A stretch of 64,000 nucleotides of DNA from an uncultured Alphaproteobacteria bacterium (GCA_944390455.1 CALXPU010000004.1:25471-89470); one strand, 5' to 3'. Numbered from the stretch's first letter, positions 7,918-17,517 are shown. The notes: a model not told the origin generated them from the letters alone. A program made the numbers and translations.

Positions 7918-8016
7918 GTAAAATATTTCCTTTTCTTTTGTTTTTTAAACTTATTTTTAACATTTTTTCTTTATAGTTACAGGTGAAATTATTCATTGCT
8001 TTTTAGGGGAAAAATG

Positions 8017-8511
8017 ATGAAAAAGAATTTACTTTTAACAGTGGCTGTGGCTGTTTTGGCTTTAGGTAGCTCTGTTGCTCAGGCCGCTGAAGAATCGGCT
8101 ACGGGAAACATTAAGGCAAAAATTGTTGCTCCGGTTAGTATTTCCGAACAAGATTCTCTTGATTTTGGTACAATGATTGCACCAACAGATACATCAAAAA
8201 AAGTAACTATTGCTACTAATGGTACAAGAAGTGGTGACTCTTCTATTTTAGTTGGAAACGGTGGGCAGGCCGGTTTGTTTAATGTGACAGGTGCTGATCG
8301 TCAATCTATGACTATTTCTGTTACAGATTCTACAACTTTGACAGGTGCTGGTGATCCGATGACCGTTAATAATTTCGTTACAGAACCTGCCAGCACACTT
8401 ACTCTTACAGGCACAAGCGGACAAATTAAAGTTGGTGCAGATTTGACTGTCGGTCAAGGACAAGCTGAGGGTGACTATACCGGTACGTACGAGGTTACAG
8501 TTAGCTACTAA
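8017..8511 (+). CDS. DUF4402 pilin-like subunit 2, likely major pilin
   Basis: This is a 164-aa exported DUF4402 protein. The signal peptide is MKKNLLLTVAVAVLALG with cleavage after AQA. The mature part contains AKIVAPVSI, LDFGTMIAP, VNNFVT and the terminal YEVTVSY. It is rich in Ser, Thr and Gly and has no cysteine in the mature chain, like non-disulfide pilins. The ATG at 8017 has AGGGGA six bases before it; an adjacent ATG at 8014 and a TTG at 7996 are less likely. A 15-base inverted repeat lies 30 bases after the stop and may cap its mRNA. The role as major subunit is inferred from its compact form. Confidence 0.8.
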   Translation: MKKNLLLTVAVAVLALGSSVAQAAEESATGNIKAKIVAPVSISEQDSLDFGTMIAPTDTSKKVTIATNGTRSGDSSILVGNGGQAGLFNVTGADRQSMTISVTDSTTLTGAGDPMTVNNFVTEPASTLTLTGTSGQIKVGADLTVGQGQAEGDYTGTYEVTVSY

Positions 8512-8542
8512 TTTTGGTTTAGTTTATTATTAGGTTGTTGCA

Positions 8543-8699
8543 AAAAAATGACCCTTTCTTATCAGCAGGGTTTCGTTGAAACAGTTTAGAAAGTGATTTT
8601 AAGTCAATTAGAATAAGTAATTATTCTTGTTAATAAAAAATTAATCTTAATTGCTTTGGGGAGAAATCTTTTTATATTGATAAAAAAGGGTCATTTTTT
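8543..8699 (+). repeat. 15-bp inverted repeat bracketing the subunit 2-adhesin gap
   Basis: AAAAAATGACCCTTT at 8543-8557 is the exact reverse complement of AAAGGGTCATTTTTT at 8685-8699, with 127 bases between. The right arm contains AAAGGG, the only ribosome-binding-like site ahead of the next gene. In RNA the two arms could form a long stem that closes this site. Confidence 0.75.
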
Positions 8700-8712
8700 A
8701 TGTGTGAAAAAT

Positions 8713-9663
8713 ATGTTTAGAAGATGTGTCTGTTTTCTTGTTTTTATCACGTGTTTTAAAGCCTCTGTCGGGTGGGCTGAAATTACTGTTAGTAAGACAC
8801 AAGATCTTTCTTTTGGTACCTATATTCAGCTTTCTGACAATGCTTCTATCTCATGGCAAGATGCCGGTGATTGTGTTGTTAGCGGACTTTATAAACAGGC
8901 AACATGTCAATTAGGTATGTTGCAGATTAATGATCCTGGTGACTGGTGGCAAATAGGCGGACGTTATGAGAAAGTATATCACTTCACTTCTGGAACGGTT
9001 ACGTTCAATGGATGTTTAATAACTGTTTCTAATATCTATCTGCATAGTAATGATGTTGAAATAGATGGAAATGTAAGTGAATGGAACTTTCGTTCTTCAA
9101 ATGAATATACTAATTTATCTATATCTGCAGATATTCAAATTTCTGAAAACTGTGAACCTGGCACATATACATCCTCTCTTTCGTTCAGTTGGATTGCTCG
9201 CGGTCCTGCTGATATTGCACATTATGATAGCGGTACCGTTAGCTTGCCATTATCCATAACCTTTAACTCCAGACTTTCTGTTAATCAGACGCAAGAGATG
9301 GATTTTGGTTCTATCGTCAAAAATGACACAGGAGGTACGGTCGTTCTATCCCCAACCAATCAAGTTGCTTATAATGGGGTATATGCCGCTAATTCTGCTA
9401 CCAGTGAGGGGATTTTTGCCGTCGATGGTATTGCCGGAAGGACTGTTTATATTACACTTCCATCTGAAGTTCTTTTATATAATGAAAATAATTCAACTCT
9501 ATCCGTCAATAACTTTGTTTCAAATGTTGGTAATTCACTAACATTGGGAGGAACAGATATCTCCGGCAATGGCTCTTTTAATGTGGGCGCAACCTTAAAT
9601 ATTCCACCTAATGCAACGGAAGGCAATTATTCCGGTACATATACGGTCACAGTTTCTTATTAG
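8713..9663 (+). CDS. Two-domain DUF4402 protein, candidate tip adhesin
   Basis: The product is about 316 aa with a signal peptide (cleavage after VGWA). It has an N-terminal domain (about 20-180) with four cysteines (GDCVV, ATCQL, NGCLI, ENCEP) and a C-terminal DUF4402 domain (about 185-316) with MDFGSIV, VNNFVS and a terminal YTVTVSY. A receptor domain plus a pilin-like domain is the plan of chaperone-usher tip adhesins, so that role is proposed. The start is uncertain: ATG 8713 or GTG 8704, since the AAAGGG site at 8685-8690 is better placed for an ATG at 8700, which opens a six-codon frame ending at 8720. The chaperone gene follows after 18 bases. Confidence 0.72.
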   Translation: MFRRCVCFLVFITCFKASVGWAEITVSKTQDLSFGTYIQLSDNASISWQDAGDCVVSGLYKQATCQLGMLQINDPGDWWQIGGRYEKVYHFTSGTVTFNGCLITVSNIYLHSNDVEIDGNVSEWNFRSSNEYTNLSISADIQISENCEPGTYTSSLSFSWIARGPADIAHYDSGTVSLPLSITFNSRLSVNQTQEMDFGSIVKNDTGGTVVLSPTNQVAYNGVYAANSATSEGIFAVDGIAGRTVYITLPSEVLLYNENNSTLSVNNFVSNVGNSLTLGGTDISGNGSFNVGATLNIPPNATEGNYSGTYTVTVSY

Positions 9664-9681
9664 TCTTTGAAAGGAAGAACT

Positions 9682-10467
9682 ATGTTTAAAAAAATTTGCA
9701 AAATCTATCTCTTATTTTCTGTTCTTGTGATGCCGACACTTGCTTTTGCTAATATTTCGGTCTTTCCTTACAGTATTGATTTTGAGGCTAATTCAAATAA
9801 ACGTGTGCAAAGCGTACGCATTATCAATACATCTCAAGAAACTCAGACTTATCGTGTTTCTATGGTGAATTTTGTGCAGGATGCTAACGGGAAACTTACT
9901 GAAACAAAGGCCCCCTCTCCTTTTTATGCCAATAAATATTTAACTTGGTCGCCACGACAGTTTACTCTGAAACCTAATGAGGTGCAAACTATCAATATTG
10001 CCCGCAGAAGTTTGGCGCAGGCTCCGGATGGGGAATTTGTTTCTCATCTCAAAATTAGCGAGGTCTTGTTGGGTGCGCCTAAGCTCAAAAGTAAAGATGG
10101 CGGGCAATCTAATACCATATCCATGCAGTTGCGCGCTCTGTTTGCTATCACTATTCCGGTTACCATTACCAAGGGGGATAACCTCTTTAGTAAAACGGAA
10201 GTGGTTAGCTATAAATTATTGCCTAACAATCAACTCAACCTGGTCTTAAAGCGTTTGGGGAATAAATCTTCTCGCTTTAATGTGGTTGTTGCGGATCAAA
10301 AGGATAAAGATATCGGGAGGGTTAACGGATTGAAGATTTATATGTCTACGGACACGCTCTCAGTCAACATACCTCTTGATAAAAATGTTCAAACAAAAAA
10401 TGCGGTTTTGAAACTTGAAGATGCTAAAACGAAGGAAGAAATATTGCGGAAGGCTTTACATATTTAG
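9682..10467 (+). CDS. PapD-like periplasmic pilus chaperone
   Basis: The 261-aa protein has a signal peptide ending in AFA and then two immunoglobulin-like domains. The first begins ISVFPYSIDFEA and contains the family's VRIINTSQETQTYRVSM strand and a LTWSPRQFTLKPNEVQTINIARR segment, where PapD-type chaperones carry their G1 strand and conserved Arg. It would bind subunits by their C-terminal strands in the periplasm and pass them to the usher. The ATG at 9682 follows AAAGGAAG. Its 3' end overlaps the usher gene by about 47 bases, indicating tight coupling. Confidence 0.85.
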   Translation: MFKKICKIYLLFSVLVMPTLAFANISVFPYSIDFEANSNKRVQSVRIINTSQETQTYRVSMVNFVQDANGKLTETKAPSPFYANKYLTWSPRQFTLKPNEVQTINIARRSLAQAPDGEFVSHLKISEVLLGAPKLKSKDGGQSNTISMQLRALFAITIPVTITKGDNLFSKTEVVSYKLLPNNQLNLVLKRLGNKSSRFNVVVADQKDKDIGRVNGLKIYMSTDTLSVNIPLDKNVQTKNAVLKLEDAKTKEEILRKALHI

Positions 10468-13405
10468 TTTTGTTCTTTTGATCTTTGCTTTATTCGGAGT
10501 TTCTCCAGCAAGAACTCAAGACTTAACTGATTATAGTAATGATCCTTTAATTTTGGAGCCAATTATCCAAGGATTCAATTTGGATGATTATGCTTATGTT
10601 TATGAAAAAAACAATAAGCAATATATTTCTTTACCGCAAATTTCATCTTATCTTGGTCTTAAATATCTTGTTAGTCAAAGTATTGTCAAACTTTGGTGGG
10701 TAAACGATGAAGACACACCTTTTATTATTGATATAGGGCAAAAAAACGTTGAGCATAATAAAAATAAAACACCTTTTGCGTCTAATGAGATATTAATTGT
10801 TGATAATACAATCTTTTTTAGTGCTGATTTTTATATACAATATTTGGATATAGGCATTAAAATTGATAGACTTAATATGCAACTGATTGTTAAGGCTGAT
10901 AAAGATTTGCCGACCACCGTAAAGCGTAAAGCAGAAAAAAAGAGAGGCAAAAATAATTTCTCCTTTAAAAATGACAGTTTCAAAAATTATGAATTTGATA
11001 ATCGTTGGTTTGGCGAACCTGTTATTGATTTAACTTTAGGCAAAGGTTGGAGCCATTATGATAGTGTCGGAAAATCTTTTAATAGTGACTCATACTCATT
11101 AAACGTAGCTATGCTTGCAGCAGGACTTGATGTTAATGCTTATATCTTTGGTGATTCATATAATGACAGAAACCCGAGAATGAGACTTACAGGTAGCAGA
11201 ACATTCTTAGATGAACCAGGAAATTCATTGAATCTTAAAACATTAAAAGTTGGTGATATTAGTGGATTGAATTCTTCTTATTTTGCCGATGCTTCTTATG
11301 GACGAGGCGTTGCTGTCAGTAGCTTTAAAAATTTAGTTATGTCTGCAAACAAAACTATTGATATTACTGGTCCTCTTCTTGATGGTTGGCAAGTTGAACT
11401 CTATTGGAATGAGCAATTAGTCGGTTATCGCCAAAGCGGTGTTAATGGGCAATATAACTTTCCTGATATTCCGGTTTCTTATGGTCTTAATACTTTTAAA
11501 CTCGTTTTTTATGGGCCTTATGGTGAGACTAGAACAGAATATGAGCGCTATTATTCAGGAACCAGTCCAGTAAAAAAAGGAGAATTCGGATATACTGCTT
11601 CCGCTTATCAACCTTATCGCTACCTGATTGAAGATAACGAACCTTTTACTTATAACGGCGATGATACCCCTATTCTGGATTTTACCGGTTATTATGGTGC
11701 TACCGACCATTTAACACTTATGGGTGGTTTTACGCAAACCCCAGATGCTGATACAGGAACTGAAACTCAGCGCTTTGCAATGGCCGGCGCTCAAATGGCT
11801 GTAAAAGGTAGTTCTATTCAATATAACTTGGAACAAAATTTGGATACTCAAGATTTCGCTCACCACGCAGAATGGCAAGGCGATGTTTATGTTGGAACAA
11901 TTTATGCCGGATACGATAAATTTAATGGTATTCACTCTCCTATATCCTTTTACGGCGATGAATATCTAGATGAACAATTTGAGGCTCGTTTATCTGGTAT
12001 GCTCCCTTTACGCGTTCCTTATTATTTAAGTTGGAGACAAGGAACTTTGGAAAGTGACGAAACGTCCTTTAATAATGTTACGGCTCGACTTTCTAAGCAA
12101 TTAATGAATAGCTTGAATTTGACATTAGAAGATAGCTATTATGACTATAATAGTGCTCGGGGAGCTTACAATACGGTTCGCTTTGGCGCTTATAAATGGT
12201 GGGGCGCTTTCTCTTCTGAATCTTGGTTGACATATGAGACATCTCCCGAGGCTCGCTTTACTGAATTTTCAACCCGTCTAGATTGGCGAACTGGACGTAA
12301 TACGTATCTTTCCGGCAAATATACTCGTAATTTAATTGAAGATATGGATTATCTCTCTTTCTCTGGAGGACAAATCTTTCCTTTTGGCGGACTGACGGCA
12401 ACGCTTGAATTTGATCGAGATTTTAATATCAGTTCTTATTTAACTTACAACATTAGTTTGGCTAAAGCTCCTGATGCAATGGACGTTATTACATCTGCCA
12501 ACTCCAAACTTAGCAATACCGGTACTATGTATGTTAAATTAACAGATGAAGAAGGTGAACCTTTGGAAGGTATTGGACTTAATGCAAACGGATTAGAAAA
12601 AGAAATATATACGGATGAAAACGGAGTTGCTGTTTTAACTGATTTGCAAACCTATGAAAAGACTGTTTTGAATGTTGATACCGAAACCTTGTTAGATATT
12701 GCGCTTCAGCCTCTTTATGATGAGAAAAAATTGGTGTTACGTCCAGGAACTATTCGTACCGTATCTATTCCTTTTGTTCATCGCGGGGCTATTGAAGGTA
12801 AGATTGCTAATGCTGATGATACAAGAATGTTTGGCTATCAAATTTCCGCACTTAACAAGGATAACAAAGAAATTGTATCCACTTTTGCTGACATTGATGG
12901 GTTCTTTATTTTGGATGGCATTCCTTACGGAACTTATAAAGTTATTGTATCTAAAGACGGAAATCAATTAGCAGAACTACAAGATATTAAAGTTGATGAC
13001 ATTTCTGTTTATATCAAAGATGAAATCAAATTGGACACGAGAGCTCTTGCTTTCTTTGAAACGAAAGATACTCAAGAAGAATTTGAACAACTTGAAGATC
13101 TGCATAAACAAGGATATAATAATGTTGATTACAGAAACAGAGATTTCCCAATTGATATTCCTCAGGCGGTCCTTAATCCGGAGAAAGATATGCCTCATAT
13201 TCAAATTGAAGAAATTGAAAAAGATATTTTTGTTGAAGTTAAAGCTCCGGTTTTTGATTCTGTTGCTTCGGTGCAATCTTTTGAACGGTATTCAACAATA
13301 CAAGATATTGAAACTGATGTATTTTCACAGTCTGAAGGGAATTTAGCAACGGTACTTCAAGATTTACAGTATAATACCGCTTTAGCTAAAGCTTTAAACA
13401 ATTAA
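10421..13405 (+). CDS. Outer-membrane usher-like protein with C-terminal carboxypeptidase-regulatory-like domains
   Basis: The 994-aa protein starts with a signal peptide (about residues 12-35) and an N-terminal domain expected to bind chaperone-subunit complexes. A long beta-barrel region follows, with a plug-like segment (residues about 320-385, GVNGQYNFPDIPVSYG and YGPYGETRTEYERYY), resembling FimD/TcfC-type ushers. From about residue 700 come two small beta-sandwich units, the second (about 790-870) like a carboxypeptidase regulatory domain (FADIDGFFILDGIPYGTYKV). A charged tail of about 110 residues ends the protein, longer than in the classic ushers of about 800 aa. The ATG at 10421 overlaps the chaperone; TTG 10415 is an alternative. 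The usher role rests on context and barrel pattern. Confidence 0.75.
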   Translation: MLKRRKKYCGRLYIFSFVLLIFALFGVSPARTQDLTDYSNDPLILEPIIQGFNLDDYAYVYEKNNKQYISLPQISSYLGLKYLVSQSIVKLWWVNDEDTPFIIDIGQKNVEHNKNKTPFASNEILIVDNTIFFSADFYIQYLDIGIKIDRLNMQLIVKADKDLPTTVKRKAEKKRGKNNFSFKNDSFKNYEFDNRWFGEPVIDLTLGKGWSHYDSVGKSFNSDSYSLNVAMLAAGLDVNAYIFGDSYNDRNPRMRLTGSRTFLDEPGNSLNLKTLKVGDISGLNSSYFADASYGRGVAVSSFKNLVMSANKTIDITGPLLDGWQVELYWNEQLVGYRQSGVNGQYNFPDIPVSYGLNTFKLVFYGPYGETRTEYERYYSGTSPVKKGEFGYTASAYQPYRYLIEDNEPFTYNGDDTPILDFTGYYGATDHLTLMGGFTQTPDADTGTETQRFAMAGAQMAVKGSSIQYNLEQNLDTQDFAHHAEWQGDVYVGTIYAGYDKFNGIHSPISFYGDEYLDEQFEARLSGMLPLRVPYYLSWRQGTLESDETSFNNVTARLSKQLMNSLNLTLEDSYYDYNSARGAYNTVRFGAYKWWGAFSSESWLTYETSPEARFTEFSTRLDWRTGRNTYLSGKYTRNLIEDMDYLSFSGGQIFPFGGLTATLEFDRDFNISSYLTYNISLAKAPDAMDVITSANSKLSNTGTMYVKLTDEEGEPLEGIGLNANGLEKEIYTDENGVAVLTDLQTYEKTVLNVDTETLLDIALQPLYDEKKLVLRPGTIRTVSIPFVHRGAIEGKIANADDTRMFGYQISALNKDNKEIVSTFADIDGFFILDGIPYGTYKVIVSKDGNQLAELQDIKVDDISVYIKDEIKLDTRALAFFETKDTQEEFEQLEDLHKQGYNNVDYRNRDFPIDIPQAVLNPEKDMPHIQIEEIEKDIFVEVKAPVFDSVASVQSFERYSTIQDIETDVFSQSEGNLATVLQDLQYNTALAKALNN

Positions 13406-13507
13406 TCTGTTACCTTTTTTAGAAAACCTTTTTTTTACTTGCATTATTAATTTAGTTTTTTTCATCTCCTCTTTATATCGTCGCATTTTACCCTCTATAT
13501 GCAAAAA

Positions 13508-13532
13508 AAAGCAGGAAGTATTTTCCTGCTTT
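13508..13532. terminator. Terminator between usher and the convergent gene
   Basis: GCAGGAA (13511-13517) pairs with TTCCTGC (13523-13529), flanked by A and T runs on both sides. The minus-strand tail (eight U) is the stronger. Confidence 0.8.
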
Positions 13533-13558
13533 AATTTGGGTTCATATCTGCTCTTAAT

Positions 13559-14278
13559 TTATTCTGGTAGCAATGGAGTTAAATATTCCATATACGGGTC
13601 ATCTTGTTGGGATGTAATTGTTAAACTACCATCTTCATTTTTATTTTTGGCATCAATTTGATTATAGGCATAACCGTCAAAGTTATTCAAATCTGCTTTT
13701 TGAGTTCCATCTAAGTAAATATTTTTAATAATTACTTTTCCTGGATTTGCATCAAAATCTATACGAACTCTAAAAACTTTATCTGATGGAATAACTATGC
13801 TGTATTTATGCGTTCCGGCTTCTCCCTGATGCTCTACAACATGTTCTGCATCGTACCAAACTTCTCGTTCTACAGTATAAAATACTTGGTAAGTAAGAGC
13901 TTTGTCTGTTGTGGTTTCAAAAGTTAATACAGAATTTTTAGGTTCTACTTTTATAATTTCCTTCGTTGCTTCAGGCATTTTGTTTTCAACAACCTCTTTT
14001 TCAGCAACTTTTTCTTCTACCTCTGTTTCTACTGATGCAGGCTCTGTTGTTTCTGGTTCAACAGCTTCTTTTACTTCCGGCTGTTGTTCTGTCGGTTTCT
14101 GAGCTTGAGCATCTTCTTTTACCGGCATTTTTTCTTCTACTTTAACAGCAGCGGCTGGTACAGTTTTTTCCTCTTTTTTACCGCCGAATACAGATACCAA
14201 CAAAATAAGTGCAACTAGAACAATTATCCCAGCAACAATCTTTTGTTTCTTGGTGATTTTTACTTCTTTATCTTCCAT
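13559..14278 (-). CDS. Single-pass membrane protein with acidic Pro/Ala-rich linker
   Basis: The 239-aa protein has a short Lys-rich cytoplasmic start, one transmembrane helix near residues 13-31, and then a repetitive Glu/Val/Ala/Pro linker to about residue 110. A folded C-terminal domain of about 120 residues follows, with aromatic strands (YQVFYTVEREVWYDAEHV, VFRVRIDFDANPGKV) suggestive of a beta-sandwich. I do not recognise the family. The layout places the domain in the periplasm, with the linker spanning part of the cell envelope. It lies downstream of pyrG but behind its own weak upstream region and the pyrG terminator. Confidence 0.65.
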   Translation of the reverse strand: MEDKEVKITKKQKIVAGIIVLVALILLVSVFGGKKEEKTVPAAAVKVEEKMPVKEDAQAQKPTEQQPEVKEAVEPETTEPASVETEVEEKVAEKEVVENKMPEATKEIIKVEPKNSVLTFETTTDKALTYQVFYTVEREVWYDAEHVVEHQGEAGTHKYSIVIPSDKVFRVRIDFDANPGKVIIKNIYLDGTQKADLNNFDGYAYNQIDAKNKNEDGSLTITSQQDDPYMEYLTPLLPE

Positions 14279-14352
14279 AAAATCTCTCCCTTTATTTATT
14301 AACTTATGAAAGTTTAAGTAATAAAATTGTTATTTTCAATACTTTTATTAAA

Positions 14353-14382
14353 AAAACTCTCTTCTTTTAGGAAGAGAGTTTT
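14353..14382 (-). terminator. pyrG terminator
   Basis: CTCTCTTC (14357-14364) pairs with GAAGAGAG (14371-14378), extended by AAAA/TTTT. It lies just after the pyrG stop. Confidence 0.8.
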
Positions 14383-14386
14383 AATT

Positions 14387-16030
14387 CTACACTAAACGAC
14401 TTTGTTTGATTGATGCTTTCACAAATTCAACAAACAAAGGATGCGGTGCAAATGGCTTAGATTTTAATTCCGGATGGAATTGAACACCTATAAACCATGG
14501 ATGATCCGGTCTTTCAACTATTTCCGGCAATTTTCCGTCTGGTGATGTACCTGATATAATCATACCGCCTTTTTCCAGCTGGTCTTTATATTTAATGTTT
14601 ACTTCATAACGGTGACGGTGACGTTCTGATATATGTTCGCTACCATATACTTCTGCCGCTTTAGAACCCGGCTTCAAAACAGCTTCATACGCACCTAAAC
14701 GCATTGTACCGCCTAAATCACCATCCTTATGGCGAATCTGTTTTGCCCCGTCTTTATCCCATTCGGTCATTAAGCCGACAATAGCTTCGCAATTTTCATC
14801 TAACTCTGTTGTATTTGCGTTTTGTACACCTAGTACATTACGCATGGTTTCAATAACCGCCATTTGCATACCAAAACATATACCTAAGAATGGAATTTTA
14901 TGTTCTCTTGCATATTTTACTGCCGCAATTTTTCCGGCAGTGCCTCGTGAGCCAAATCCTCCAGGAACTAAAATACCGCTAACATCTGATAAAATAGAAT
15001 CGACGTCACCTGTTTCCAAATCTTCGGCATCAATCCACTTTATTCTTACTTTATACTTATTGGCTATTCCACCATGATTTAATGCTTCACTCAAAGATTT
15101 ATAGGCTTCCAATAGTTTTACATATTTTCCGACAACAGCTATTTTCACTTCTCCTTCTGGAGCTTTTACTGTTTCAACAATTTTTTCCCAACGGCTTAAA
15201 TCTGCATCTGGGCAATGTAAATTAAAGTGATCACATACCGCTTTATCCATTCCTTCTTTAGAATATGCCAGAGGGACTTGATAGATATTGCTTACATCCA
15301 AAGCCTGTATTACATTGCTTTCTTTTATATTGCAGAACAAAGCGATTTTTTTGCGTTCATTTTCGGGAATCGGCATTTGCGAACGGCATAGCAGCATGTC
15401 CGGTTGAATACCATATTCTTGAAGCTTTTTAACAGAGTGTTGAGTAGGTTTAGTTTTTAACTCTCCCGCTGTCGGAATATAAGGCAATAAGGTTAGGTGT
15501 AAAAACATTGTCCGTTCACGTCCTAAATCGTAAGCCAATTGACGAATCGCCTCTAAATATGGCTGTCCCTCAATATCACCCACGGTACCGCCAATTTCGC
15601 ACAATACAAAATCTTCATCTTCCAAATCACTTACAATGAAGTTTTTAATCTCATTGGTTACGTGAGGAATAACTTGTATCGTTGATCCTAAATAATCTCC
15701 ATGGCGTTCTTTATCTATAACGCGTTGATAGATTTTTCCGGTTGTCGTACTGTCGCTTCTTTTGGCTGAAACACCTGAAAATCTTTCATAATGTCCTAAG
15801 TCTAAATCCGCTTCCGTTCCATCATCCGTTACAAAAACTTCTCCGTGTTGGAATGGGCTCATTGTTCCCGGATCTACGTTTAAGTAAGGATCTAATTTTC
15901 TCAATCTTACTTTGAAACCGCGACATTGGAGAATCGAGGCCAAAGATGCAGAGGCTAGTCCCTTTCCTAATGAGGAAACAACACCACCGGTTATAAAAAT
16001 AAACTTTGTTTTCGGATTTAATTCAGACAT
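14387..16030 (-). CDS. pyrG: CTP synthase
   Basis: The enzyme converts UTP to CTP using glutamine. The 547-aa length is standard. The N-terminal synthetase domain opens with [20 protein letters not shown], and the C-terminal class I glutamine amidotransferase domain has the nucleophile Cys in FLGICFGMQ and the His-Glu pair in GVQFHPE. Feedback and UTP-binding segments ([20 protein letters not shown]) are intact. It lies downstream of tpiA and secG on the same strand but is separated from secG by a terminator, so it can be transcribed alone. Confidence 0.97.
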   Translation of the reverse strand: MSELNPKTKFIFITGGVVSSLGKGLASASLASILQCRGFKVRLRKLDPYLNVDPGTMSPFQHGEVFVTDDGTEADLDLGHYERFSGVSAKRSDSTTTGKIYQRVIDKERHGDYLGSTIQVIPHVTNEIKNFIVSDLEDEDFVLCEIGGTVGDIEGQPYLEAIRQLAYDLGRERTMFLHLTLLPYIPTAGELKTKPTQHSVKKLQEYGIQPDMLLCRSQMPIPENERKKIALFCNIKESNVIQALDVSNIYQVPLAYSKEGMDKAVCDHFNLHCPDADLSRWEKIVETVKAPEGEVKIAVVGKYVKLLEAYKSLSEALNHGGIANKYKVRIKWIDAEDLETGDVDSILSDVSGILVPGGFGSRGTAGKIAAVKYAREHKIPFLGICFGMQMAVIETMRNVLGVQNANTTELDENCEAIVGLMTEWDKDGAKQIRHKDGDLGGTMRLGAYEAVLKPGSKAAEVYGSEHISERHRHRYEVNIKYKDQLEKGGMIISGTSPDGKLPEIVERPDHPWFIGVQFHPELKSKPFAPHPLFVEFVKASIKQSRLV

Positions 16031-16065
16031 TTTTCTTCCCTTTTATTTCTGTTTTTGCAGTGAAA

Positions 16066-16091
16066 AAGGCACCTCCTTAAAAAGGTGCCTT
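16066..16091 (-). terminator. secG terminator
   Basis: AAGGCACCT (16066-16074) pairs with AGGTGCCTT (16083-16091). On the minus strand it ends in five U. It separates secG from pyrG. Confidence 0.8.
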
Positions 16092-16117
16092 ATTTTGTTT
16101 TTCTTTACCATTATGCT

Positions 16118-16540
16118 CTATTCCGCCGCCGGCACTGTTGGTGCTTCGGCTGGTTGTGTTTCTGCCGGAGCATTTGTTTCTGCAGTAGAGGTTGCTGGAG
16201 CTACAGGTTCTGCAGCTTTGTTCTCTGCTGCTGCATCCGGTATGCTCGGAACAGTTGGAGCTGTTTGTACTAACGGAGCAACATCGGTTATAGATTCAGG
16301 TTTTCTGGTTTCTCCTTTATAGTACAATGATAACAAAATTGATGTGATAAAGAATATTGTAGCAAGTATTGCTGTTGTTCTTGTCAGCAAATTACCTTTG
16401 CCACGCGCAGAGAGAAAACTGTCGGCACCATTTCCGCCGCCTAAGCCACTCAACGCATTGCCGGAATTTCTTTGCATCAAAATCAAGATAACCAGCAATA
16501 ATGCTACCATTAAATGAATTACTAACAATACTGATCCCAT
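16118..16540 (-). CDS. secG: Preprotein translocase subunit SecG
   Basis: A small partner of SecYEG in the inner membrane. Two transmembrane helices (residues 3-21 and about 55-73) flank the conserved cytoplasmic loop with LMQRNSGNALSGLGGG. The 140-aa chain carries a long Ala/Pro/Glu-rich tail after residue 80, common in alphaproteobacterial SecG. It follows tpiA after 17 bases, a frequent pairing in bacteria. Confidence 0.93.
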   Translation of the reverse strand: MGSVLLVIHLMVALLLVILILMQRNSGNALSGLGGGNGADSFLSARGKGNLLTRTTAILATIFFITSILLSLYYKGETRKPESITDVAPLVQTAPTVPSIPDAAAENKAAEPVAPATSTAETNAPAETQPAEAPTVPAAE

Positions 16541-16557
16541 TTTTATTTCCTTATTTC

Positions 16558-17319
16558 TTATTGTCTACTTGCTTCACCAATAGCCATAAAATCAGCAACT
16601 TTTAAACTTGCGCCACCGATTAAACCACCATCAACATCTGGCAATGCCAATAATTCTTTTGCATTAGAAGGTTTCATGCTTCCGCCATACAAAATGCGCA
16701 TTTTGTTTGCATTGGCACGACCTAATTTCTTTGCAACAACTTTACGAATTGCGGCATGAACTTCTTCAACTTCTGCTGTAGTCGGAGTTCTGCCGGTTCC
16801 GATTGCCCATACCGGTTCATAAGCGATTACGGTATTTTGTCCGTTAGAAATTTCAGGTACAGAACCTTCAATTTGCGCACTGCATACTGCAATTGTTTTT
16901 CCAGCGTCTTTTTCAGCTTCTGTTTCTCCAATACAGATGATTACTTTCAAACCTGCATTGATTGCTGCTTCAGCTTTCTTTCTGATTAGTTCATTTGACT
17001 CGTAATGATCTGTACGGCGCTCTGAGTGGCCAACAATAACATATTGGCACCCTAAATCTTGTAACATCTTCGGACTAACATCCCCTGTATGCGCACCCTT
17101 TTCTGCAAAATGGCAATCTTGGGCACCTAACATTACTCTTGAGCCTTTAATTGCTTTTTTTGCCGAAGTTAACAATGTAAACGGCGGACATATTAAAAAC
17201 TCACAATCTTTTCTACCCGCTTTTTTTACTTCTTGCGCAACACCTTTGGCAAGCGCAATTCCATCTTCTAAAAGACCATTCATTTTCCAGTTGCCGGCAA
17301 TTAAAGTTTTTCTTACCAT
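16558..17319 (-). CDS. tpiA: Triosephosphate isomerase
   Basis: The enzyme interconverts dihydroxyacetone phosphate and glyceraldehyde 3-phosphate. Catalytic Lys is in AGNWKMNG, His in VIVGHSERR, and the Glu and flexible loop in AYEPVWAIGTGRTPT; LYGGSMKP is the phosphate-binding segment. At 253 aa it has the usual TIM-barrel length. It is the first gene of tpiA-secG, divergent from the ppiD-like gene, with about 200 bases between. Confidence 0.97.
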   Translation of the reverse strand: MVRKTLIAGNWKMNGLLEDGIALAKGVAQEVKKAGRKDCEFLICPPFTLLTSAKKAIKGSRVMLGAQDCHFAEKGAHTGDVSPKMLQDLGCQYVIVGHSERRTDHYESNELIRKKAEAAINAGLKVIICIGETEAEKDAGKTIAVCSAQIEGSVPEISNGQNTVIAYEPVWAIGTGRTPTTAEVEEVHAAIRKVVAKKLGRANANKMRILYGGSMKPSNAKELLALPDVDGGLIGGASLKVADFMAIGEASRQ

Positions 17320-17455
17320 CGTAATTATCCTTACTTCAAATTAATTTTAACTTTCCCTTTTTTAGCACACCCTTTTTTATTTTCCACATAAAAAAAAAGT
17401 TGTTTACAAGAATTTCACCGTACTTAAAAAAATATGAACATGTTTATATTTCAGA

Positions 17456-17483
17456 TTGCATAAATTTTTTTGACCTCTATAAT
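17456..17483 (+). promoter_or_regulatory. Sigma-70-type promoter of the ppiD-like gene
   Basis: TTGCAT 17456-17461 and a consensus TATAAT 17478-17483 are spaced by 16 bases. The -10 box makes an upstream TTG start at 17470 unlikely. Confidence 0.65.
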
Positions 17484-17517
17484 AAGCGACAATTACACTA
17501 TTTTTGGGATGGAAAAA

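Noticed and set aside
17470..17517. Upstream TTG start extending the ppiD-like protein by 16 residues
   Set aside because: The extension coincides with the -10 box TATAAT at 17478-17483, and a good ribosome site precedes the ATG at 17518.
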